Assembly: GCF_028583425.1 (NCBI RefSeq)
Contig: NC_072801.1
Location: 21,224,001-21,288,000, forward strand
Length of the DNA: 64,000 bases
Direction of reading: 5' to 3'
Source: Eublepharis macularius
Lineage: Eukaryota; Chordata; Lepidosauria; Squamata; Eublepharidae
The notes beneath the pieces were generated by a model. The model did no database searches. It saw nothing but the letters and a program-made list of their open reading frames with translations, and was not told the origin of the DNA. Positions 25,094 through 35,600 of the stretch are shown here, one piece after another; the stretch's first letter is position 1, and every line of letters begins with the position of its first letter. The translations under genes and the position numbers were made by a program.

Positions 25094-26675
25094 GCTTCCT
25101 ATTCTTTCTTCATTACTGACTCCTGACTCCCTTCTTTGCACTTCTTGATTTTTTTGCATCCCAACAGTTTCTTCCCAGACTCCCTTGCAGCATCATAAAG
25201 GATGCTGGTTCCAGATTCAGGCTCTTCAATTATGTAATTGCTATATATCACTTGCAACCTCTGTGCAAGTTTTGGTGGGCCCTGGGCAGAGAGTGCCGAG
25301 ATCCTCCCTTGCCTACTACTAGATTCCTCTTTTTGCCCCACCTACCCATGTGTCTCCATTTGCTTGTGCTTGAGTGTCTTTCCTTTATCCACCCACAAGC
25401 TCTCACATCTACCCACACTGCCTGCAAGCCTTTCCCTGATGATGCTGAGTGGTGGTGGTGGATGCAGCTCAGAGTGCCACTGCCATGGCCAGCAGGAACA
25501 CTGATGATTTATGCACCATCCATATGTCCTTCTCTATCAGTGCGTGACAAAGCATTCAGAAGCCAGCAGTAGAAGGATCAGATTGCAGGCATCGGAGGAG
25601 ATGCATGGGTAGGAAGTCAGCAGCAATGGGCCCCACCAGAAGCCCTAGCAAGCAGCTGTCCCACCTGAGGGTATGCTGACTCTGGCCTTGCCTCTGTGAC
25701 ACCGCAAAAGAATCCTGCGTTGTGCTTCTTCGACTGCTTCAGATTCTCACTGGCTTCCTTAAGAACATCGCTACTCGAACTAAATGCTAGGGTTTGCTTG
25801 TGCTGTCAGGCCAGTCCTGAGAATAAACCCCCAAGGAAGGAACCAGTGACTACCAACCCAAATGTCCAATTGCCCAAGCACTTCTGTATCTCACCATTCC
25901 CTTTGGCAACCCATCTCTGGTTGTAGCCAACTCGGAAAAAAAATTGTAAAATTTCTCCTTTCCAGTCTCAGAAGACTTTACCCCCCCACCACCACATTTA
26001 CTCTCTATATATCAAAACTACTTGCTTGACATAGTTAGCATGGTGTGGTTATCAAATATTCATACATCATATTAAAAGCAACAATAGAAATGGTATGAGT
26101 AAAGAATGACTCCAGAATCCATGAATGATGAAGTCACTTTATATGTATGAATGAACAATTCCACCAGTGTTACAATAGCAAGGCATTTTATGAAGCTGGT
26201 TATTTGAAGGCAAAGACCAGTTTAAACATTCTCATTGAACATTTTTGTTTAAACAATAAACAAAAATCAATGTGATTTTTCTTCTCCTTTGAAAGTTTCA
26301 TATACCTTGATTGGAAGGGAGATGGATGTTGGTTAACTCTTGAAGAGAAAGAATCCACAGATCTATTTGGAAATCCCACATGTATTGAGTACTCCTAATA
26401 GCGCCTAATGCAAATGAAACATAAAAGTTCAGAGTTCTTCTCCTTAGATTCCAACTTTTTCTCTGTTTGATGTAGAGCCCTTTAAGTACGACACCAGACA
26501 ATAATAAAGATCAAACAGCGCATTGTGAGTTAACACATTTCTCTTAACAATACGAAACAATATACTGGCAACTGTCAATGCCATTTCACTGTATAAAATG
26601 TATAAATAAATAGTAGTCTTGCAATAAGAAAGGGTGTTTTACAGTACAATTAGCTTGGTCTTCCTCTTGATCACT
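25094..26675. other. 3' flank of beta-parvalbumin; no gene seen
   Basis: The minus-strand stretch just below the stop codon (26676) should hold the parvalbumin 3' UTR. No canonical AATAAA in minus orientation was found close by, so its end was not placed. Open stretches at 25238-25572 and 25696-25926 have no recognisable domain. Confidence 0.45.
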
Positions 26676-29600
26676 TTAAGAATGAACCAGGACCTGGAAC
26701 TCTAGAAAAGAAAAAGAAAAACCCAGATTTCATTATTGTTGGGCTAGAAAAATAATTTCATTTTTTTTAAAAAAAGAGTTAACATAACTTAACATGGATT
26801 CCCGCTAGAGGTACAGCTGAATGCTGCCTGCCACAGATGGAAATTGACTAACATTTGTTACTGTTCCATAACATTTCTTGAGGTTGCTGCTATGCAGTAA
26901 GTTTTCACTGTATGTGGTCAGTGGCTTCCTGCACTGATGGGATATTATATCATTGTGCAGCTGATGTAATCAGTTAATGTCATTGCACGGCATCAGTGCA
27001 GGTGGCCTCTAGGCATATTTTTTGAGACTCACTGCAATGCAGAAATTTCTGGCGCAGCTAAAACTCCCTAGAATCCACCAGATTCTACTAACTGGTATTG
27101 GAATCAGTCTTCTAGAACTAGATGAACTGGTGAAAGCTGGGTTGGAGTACATGGGGAGAAGCATGTCTTACGGCACAAAGTCTAAAACCTCACAATTAAA
27201 CTCTTTGACCTTTGTCCTACATGCTTATCCTACAGATGCATGGGGCAAAGCTGTGGGGTATGCATGTAGGATGAAGGTCAAAGACTTAAATTGTGAAATT
27301 TGGGACTTTGTGCCATGAAACTTGCTGTATTGTGCTTTTAACTAAGCAACATGTTACTTTCTGATTTTCTGCATGGATTGGCTTGCTTTTTACAAACCCC
27401 ACATTGTAAATGTCGACAGGGAGCTTCTGAACTGTTCACTGTGCAGTGATAACAGAGAACTGCTTTGTGTGTTGACAAATAATGCAAACCATGTAGCCCA
27501 CATCAAACCATGTCATAACTTTACTATTGGATGCTCATTTGAGTCCCCAACAGCATTTTTGAAAATAAAATAGAAAGAACCCAAACAAGATGCTAATTTT
27601 CATTCTGAAAATGTGAAGTTTATTTCTATTAAAAGCTTGCAACCCAAAGTTGTACCGATGGGGCATTACTAACTAACAGTTCAATCCAATGCAGAGGTAT
27701 TCCAGTCTATGTTCATTTGAATCAATGGGGTTAAACTGGAGTAACTCTGCATAGGATTGCACTGTAAGCCTTTGTCCTTCCCTGTGACCTTCTTAATCTT
27801 GCTCCAATGTTTCAGAATAAAATTGCAGAATCCCTGATAACTTTCATTTTGTTAGCTGCCCATATGAGATCTTTTAAAGAAGCTTGATGTTAAGGATCAT
27901 GCAGGTAGGTTATTATTGCATACTTACCATCCACTCCAATTTTGCCATCTCCATCAGTATCACCGGCTTTCAGGAACGCCTTGGTCTCTTTATCAGTCAA
28001 AGTTCTGGCGCTTGCACTAAAATTCTGCAGGAATTTCCTAAGGAAAAAGAAAAAGCATATTAATGATAGGGCAACAAACCAAGGATCTAATATATTGGTA
28101 TATGCATTCCATTTCTTTTTGGCAAAAAAACCTCCTCTCATTAGCTCAAGAAAAGTTTATGTTCCATAGGTCAAGGAAAAAGTCCGCCTTATTCCAGTGT
28201 CCTAGGGTGAGTACAAAGAAACATCACCAGGGCTTTTTTTTCTGGGGAAAGAGGTGGTGGAACTCTGTGGTGGAACTCAGGACTGCACAATGATGTCACT
28301 TTGGGTCAGCTGGAACAAAGGGGGAGTTTTTTAAAGTTTAAATCACCCTAGGCAAAAATGGTCACATGGCCAGTGGCCCCGCCCCCTGATCTCCAGACAG
28401 AGGGGAGTTTAGATTGTCCGCTGAGCGGCGCGGAGGACAATCTAAACTCCCCTCTGTCTGGAGATCAGGGGGCGGGCCCACCAGCCATGTGACCATTTTC
28501 AAGAGGTGCTGGAACTCCGTTCCACCGAGTTCCCACTGAAAAAAAGCCCTGAACATCACTATATATAATAGTGCAGGAAAAAAGTAGCTTTCTTTTAAAA
28601 AGGATTCATTTTCAAGTAAAATGGCCCCCAGCTTTGTCTGTGGTGTTTGCGCATGTGCAGAAGTTCTGGAAGATGGGTGCCATTTTGCATTAATGGTGTG
28701 CAAAGGCTGGCATTGCCCAGATATCCGCAGCTGGAACCAGGAGGAGATGGTTAGCAAAATTAATAATAGCCAGTGGAGGAGGGAAGGTGAACGAGAGCCA
28801 GTAGCACGTGGGGAGAGACAGAAATGGCAGTGAGGGCAGGAGGGAAAAATAGGATTTCCCCTTTTCTGTGTGTATACAGATATCTGGGAAGTTAGCTGTG
28901 TCTTCTTTTAGTCAATCACTGTACACCAGCCCAGATGGAAAGATAACTAAGCTTTCCAGCAGGATATGTATTATACATGCAATGTTTTTGAAGTCAATTT
29001 TAAAAAATGCGTGGAAAGAGTAGCTCTTTTCCTACTCATAATTTTAAAATATTGCTAAGCAAAAACATCTTTGCAATTGGCAACAATCAGGGTTATTTTT
29101 AGAAAAAGTAAACATGAAAGGTATTGGAAAAGAAGCCACATTCTCTTGTGGTCTAAGTTCCTATGTAAGCACAGAACTTCTTTCCTTTTGTAAAGCATAC
29201 TATACAAAAGAGCTACCATTCACAGAGCAGCACAGCAACCTTTATTGGCATAAATAATACAGACGGAACAGAAGAGATGTTGTAGAATAAGTTCATAGGG
29301 CAGCACAATCGTGTCCTCAGACAGCAAAATTATCTCAAGATACAGCACAGTCGTAGGGGGCTTTATAAAATATTACCCTTGACTTCCACACATAAGCCAA
29401 GAATTCAGCAACAGATAGTTATTGCTGGACTCTTGTCTGCTAAGAAAATTTTTAGATCCTTATCCAAAAAATCCCTCTGCACAGGAAAAAGAGGACGAAT
29501 CAATAAACTACGCATAACAGAATATTTGGGGCAGCGAAAAAGAATATGTGAGATTGAGTCAGGTTCCCTCAGAGTACAGTCACACAGTCTATCCCTATAT

Positions 29601-32600
29601 GGAATACCCCCATATCTGCCTGTGACCACTGCTGAGGGAAAGAGATTGAACCTCGCTAACATAAAAGCCCTCCTAAACACTGGGTTTATCAGATCAGCAA
29701 TATACGCCGCCATAGTGGTATGCAAGGAATAGAGGGACAGTGAATGAGGGGAGCAGACTCCGGAGCTGCTGGCATTAATAGTCTGCGCCTCAATATCCCA
29801 AATTCTCCTCTTGACCACCTGCAGAACTGCCACCTCACCACTATTGTATAAAGCTTCCAAGTCGATTCCTAAGGAACCAATCTTTTCCACTACAGCCTGT
29901 GAGCAATCCGAAATAAAGGGATCAGTTAGAAGTTGAGCCATTAGGCTGATAGGGGAGGATCAAAAATGAAGACGGAGCCAAAATTTAATCGTAGTGATCC
30001 AGGCCCGAGATTCTATCAGGTGCAGATCCAATTCCTTACAGAGGGTAAACAACGACACTGAGTTGGATAAACCAAGGATCCTACGCAGGAAGACAGAGTA
30101 AATATGCTCAATTCTTTTAGTAAAGGACTGTATCCAAATAGGAATTCCGTACAACAGTCGAGAAATAACTGTTGCTTGAAAAATCTTAAGCACTGCTGGG
30201 ACAAATTGATTGCCCTTTTGAAAAAAGAAACGAATCAAGGCTGCAGTCTTATTCTTGGCTAAACTTAGAAAGTGCTCTCTATGTGGGCACCAACTCAGAT
30301 TGTAATGGAATAGCACTCCTAAGTAGTGGAAAGATTTTACCTGCTGTATTTCTTTTTTCGCTATTAGCCAGCGGTTGCATTTCCAAGATTTAGAGAAAAC
30401 CAAAATTTTTGTCTTGTCAAAATTAATAGAAAGAAAGTTCCAACAGCAGTATGCATTAAACTCGGATAAGAGACGAATAAGGCCAATTCTTGTAAAGGAA
30501 AGGATAACCGCATCATCAGCATAAAGCAGAACTGGCACTGCAGCCGTATTTAATTTAGGAGGGTGGCCATTAATCCTATCCAAACAAGAAGGCAAGTCAG
30601 TGATAAAAAGGTTAAAAAGGGAGGGGGCAAGAACGCACCCTTGCTTGACTCCTTTAGAGACAGGTATCTCCTTAGTGAGAGACCCTTTCCCATCAAATCT
30701 TACTTGGCAAAAATTGGACGTATGTAATTTCCAAATCAAAAATAAAAGGCGCTTATCAATCCCCAGTTCGAGAAGTTTATCCCATAATAAAGATCTATTA
30801 ACAGAGTCAAAGGCTTTACGTAGGTCAACAAAGGCTGCATAGAGTTTACCACGCAGGTGGCAAGAGTACTTTTCGGCTAAAAAAGCTAGGGTGGAGCAAT
30901 GGTCTAACGTGGATTGATTCGCTATGAAGCCAATTTGTTCACGTCCTGGGAGATTACGATCTGCCATCCATTTGGACAATTTGATAAGAAGATGTTTGGC
31001 ATATAGCTTCCCTAATACGGAGAGTAAACTGATCGGTCTGATCGGTCTGCCCAGATATCCGCAGCTGGAACCAGGAGGAGATGGTTAGCAAAATTAATAA
31101 TAGCCGGTGGAGGAGGGAAGGTGAACGGGAGCCAGTAGCATGTGGGGAGAGACAGAAATGGCAGTGAGGGCAGGAGAGAAAAATAGGATTTCCCCTTTTC
31201 TGTGTGTATACAGATATCTGGGAAGTTAGCTGTGTCTTCTTTTAGTCAATCACTGTACACCAGCCCAGATGGAAAGATAACTAAGCTTTCCAGCAGGATA
31301 TGTATTATACATGCAATGTTTTTGAAATCAATTTTAAAAAATGAGTGGAAAGAGTAGCTCTTTTTCTACTCATAATTTTAAAATATTGCTAAGCAAAAAC
31401 ATCTTTGCAATTGGCAACAATCAGGGTTATTTTTAGAAAAAGTAAACATGAAAGGTATTGGAAAAGAAGCCACATTCTCTTGTGGTCTAAGTTCCTATGT
31501 AAGCACAGAACTTCTTTCCTTTTGTAAAGCATACTATATAAAAGAGCTACCATTCATTCTGTTATCCCACTATATAAAAGGCAAGCTGTATTGGCGACAA
31601 CTCACTTTCTATCCTTGCACAGGTGCATTGCCAACAACTTTGGCCTCAAGGCCGCTGCAAAATGCTTGCTTGCCACAGGAGGGGACCTGCCCAATAGCCC
31701 CCTTGACGGCCTAAGCACGCCTCCTCATGCCTCTCGTCAGCACCCTCCTGCTCTGGCCTCCAGGCTGCTGCAAAGCACCCACTTGCCTCCGGGAGGGTTC
31801 TCACTGAATCAGTTTTCTGGAGCCCATTGTATTTTTTCACACAACAGATGTTTCTAGTTCTGTTATAAAGCAAGTACTAATTGGAAAGGAAACGTGATGA
31901 CATAGCATCCTATCCAATCAAAACATAATGTGCTGTTTCTTTAACCCAATGAATTCTGAAGCCCTGATTTCTAAGCTACCCATTCCACACAGGTCTGATG
32001 TCTCTGTTGCTCTATTGTACCACTTTAAAATGTGTATGTGTGTGTGGGGGGGGGGGCTTACACGTTTAAATCTCTTCATTAAAAATATTTCTCCTTATAC
32101 ATACAGGAATATCATGACATGGAAAAGGCTGAGCCAGAATGGCCTCTCTGTACATGTTAGTTGTGTGTGTGCTATGTATGGAATTTTTGCTTGTTTTGCT
32201 GTTGGAGTATGGCTTTCTCCTGTACTGTGCAACCTGTCTTCTGCCACCCTGCAATTTGATGTCCCGAGGGTTTTTTTTTTTACTGGCAGTGCCTAGGGTT
32301 GCCAGCTCCAAGTTGGGAAATTCCTGGAGATCTGGGGGGTGAAACCTGGAGAAACCTGGAGAAAGTGGGGTTTGGGGAGGGAAAGGATCTTGGCATGGCA
32401 TAATTCCATAGAGCCCACCCCCAAAAGAAGCCATTTTCTCCAGGTGAACTGACCTCTGTGGCCTGGTGACCAGTTGTAATTCCAGGAGATCTCCAGCCAC
32501 TACCTGGAGGCTGGCAACCCTAGCAGTGCCTCACCTTTGGGATGCCCTCTCCCTTGACGTTCACTGGGTGCCTGCCTTACTTTCTACTAGATGCCAAGCC

Positions 32601-35600
32601 AAAACATTTCTCTTTACATAGGCTTTTAATTAAAGGATTTATCTTTTTTTTTTTAAAAAAATGGTCTGTTCTTAACCTGAGGACTGTTTTACTAATATTA
32701 TTTTAGGCTGCTGTCTGTTTTATACACCAACACCAGATTCCATTAAAGAGGCTTCTCCATAGCACTTCTATTCAACTCCGCTTTGGGGAATATTTATTTT
32801 CAAGTATAATCTAGAATATCTAGCCGTGTGATCCTATGCAGAGTTACTTCATTGAAACCAATTGGTTTAGATTGCATACAGTTGCACTATAACACTGCAA
32901 AAATTAACTGGTGAGATTTTTAAAAGCCCCGTCAATTGCACACTGGCTGTTTATATAGAGAGAGATAGAGATATAGTTTCTATGCAAGTTCTTATAAAAA
33001 CTACAGATGACAGACGTCATCTTAGAAGAGGGAGAAAAAGGAGAATGCTTCTTCTGTGATGATATCTACAGCAAAATGTGTACAGCACCTAACAACAAAG
33101 GCAATATGATTTTCTCCTTAGAACTTTTATAAGCAAATGTATGCCGATTGACTGTACAATCTTAGCAGTTATACCAAAAATAGGGCCAAAGCAGTCAATG
33201 CTTTTTTTGCAAGCGTTTGCACGTGTTCATTGCAGCAACACAGTAGCTGCAGGGAACTACTTATATATTAAAAAAGAGAGCCCAAATGGGCTCGGAACAG
33301 TGCCAGGGGGAGGGCTCTCACTTGCTCCTCAGGCAGTTTTCTCCTGCAGAAACCATGAAGAGGAGGAGTTATTCCTCCAATTTTGCTGCTCCACATGCAC
33401 AGATACTCCACATGGAGCAGCAAAATCAGTGGCATAACCGCCCATGTGTTTTTTGTGGTATGAGAAAACTGCTGGTGGGGGGAGGTGGGAGCCCTTCCTC
33501 CAGCCCTTCCTCCTCCTAATTTTTTTTTTTTACAAGCAGTTCCCTGCAGCCGCTGTGTGGTTGCAGGAAACGTGCAAATGCATTGAAAAAAGCATTGTCT
33601 ATTGGCCCTAATTCATTAGTGGTCTTAGAAGGGTAACTGTCTTTAGGACTGTGCTGCAAATCAACCAATTAAAGCAATGATTTGACTATATTTTCTTCAA
33701 TTGAGTGACAGTCCTAAAAATAACTGTGGCTATATTTTTCATCTGACAAGTGTTTGTGGGTATGATTCCCCCCCCTTTAAAAAAAAAAACTCACTTCAAT
33801 TCATCCTCCTCAATGAATCCACTCTTGTCCTGGTCCAGGATTCCAAACACTTTTGCCAACTGTTCTTTCGATTTGGAGTTCAGACCCACTTTGGCAAAAA
33901 AGGTCTTGTAGTTGAAGGAATCATTAGCTTGAAAAGAAGAAAAATAGGTGATAATGGAGGTTAATTTCTCCAATGAAGAACATCTCATCAACCTTTATTT
34001 CCCCTTTCGCCACCACTGTTTCTTTGGCATGATTTACTGTGCCATCTTAAGCAGAGTACATCCTTCTAAGCCCATTGTACTTCAATGGGTTGAGAGGGTG
34101 TAGCTCCCAGGCTAGTCCAATTTTGCTAGCTCTTGGAAGCTAGGCGGGGTTGGCCTTGATTAATAATGGGATTTAGCCTGAAGCCTGGGGAACTGCCTTG
34201 CTGGATCAACTGGCACAGTAGGTATGAGCAGGGCTCATTTTGAGGGGGGAACGCGCAGGAACGCAGTTCCCCAAAGAGGTCACATGTCAGGTGGCCCCAC
34301 CCACCTGACTCTCGGGCATTTTGGGTCCATTTCAGCCTGGATTGGGGCTGAAACAGCCCGGATCTGGCCTCTGACGGGTGGTGGATCACTTTCCTACTCA
34401 GCAGTGGCCTGATCCTGACCATTTTGGGCCCCTTTGGGGCCATTTTCCAGCCCCTTTTTTTGCCATTTTGGGCCCAATTTCGGCCCTGAATGGCCAGGAT
34501 TGGGTCCAAAACAGCCAGGATAGGTGATGTCAGGGGGTGTGGCATATGCAGATCAGTTATGCCAATGACACACTTCCGGCGATGGCAAGGGGTGTGGCAT
34601 ATGCTAATGGTTATGCTATGGATTATGCTAATGAGTTCCTCCAGCTTTTTTTCTACGAAATGACCCCTGGGTATGAGCCTTGCACTTCAAGCTCCAGTCT
34701 ATGTGCTCTAGCTTAGCTGGCTCAGACCTGGCCAGCCTGCAGAGCCAGGTTTATTGTCAAGAATTGGGTGACTGGTGTGAACCTGAATAATATAATATTA
34801 TTATATTAGTGCCAGCTCCCACAAAGTAGAGGGCAAGTTCCGAATTCCTCTGAACTTTTTCTTTAGGCAAGACATTAAGTACTTAAAACAAAAAGGGTAA
34901 AGGGTAGCATTGAAAAGAACAACTTGTTTTGAGGGATGATGAAAATGCACCAAAGGCTGCCATTTGTAAAAAGTCTTTAAGTCGGAGTAAAGGAGATGTT
35001 GCAGATTGAAGCAGGCCTGCTCACCCTTTGAAAACAGAGGTACCAACAGTCATTTGGACTTTCCAGTACACCCTGAGAGGTCTGTGAAGATCAGACACCA
35101 ACAGATCTTGCTTATGGGTGGTAGGATAATGAGAGGAAGCAACAGAATGTTGCTTGGGAAAAAAAACTCCATGGCTGAGTTTCTACAGTCATAGTAAAAA
35201 ATAATCTTCTTTAAATTGGCTTTTCATTTATAATCTGGAGACTAGGATGTTTTATGATGACTGTTTTGAGTTGACCTGTAGCTGATTTTATTGTAGTGTT
35301 TTGAGATTGTTTAAAATGTTTTTTAACTATTTGAATAATTTTACATCAGCGGCATTTTTGCTTTTTTTAAAAAAATGTATTGCTACCTTGCATTAGGCAA
35401 CTCAAAGACAGAGACCTTTCAGTTTTTAAAATATTGTCCTTTGGCTAGTAAATTGCAATCAAGAAAGAAAGAAAGAAGGTACAGGTGGGGAATGAAAGAA
35501 GGAAAAAGATGGACAGATACGATGAGAAAAAATTTAATGGTTCCCATGTTGCAGATCGGGGTTGCAGGTCCATCCATAAAATGTTGAGGACTACGATTCT

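Noticed and set aside
29379-29732. Plus-strand 117-codon frame
   Set aside because: It is the antisense shadow of the LINE coding sequence on the minus strand.
34095-34220. Functional 5S rRNA gene
   Set aside because: The 5S-like part is incomplete and diverged and continues into a SINE body, so it is a 5S-derived SINE. The same holds for 37170-37432.
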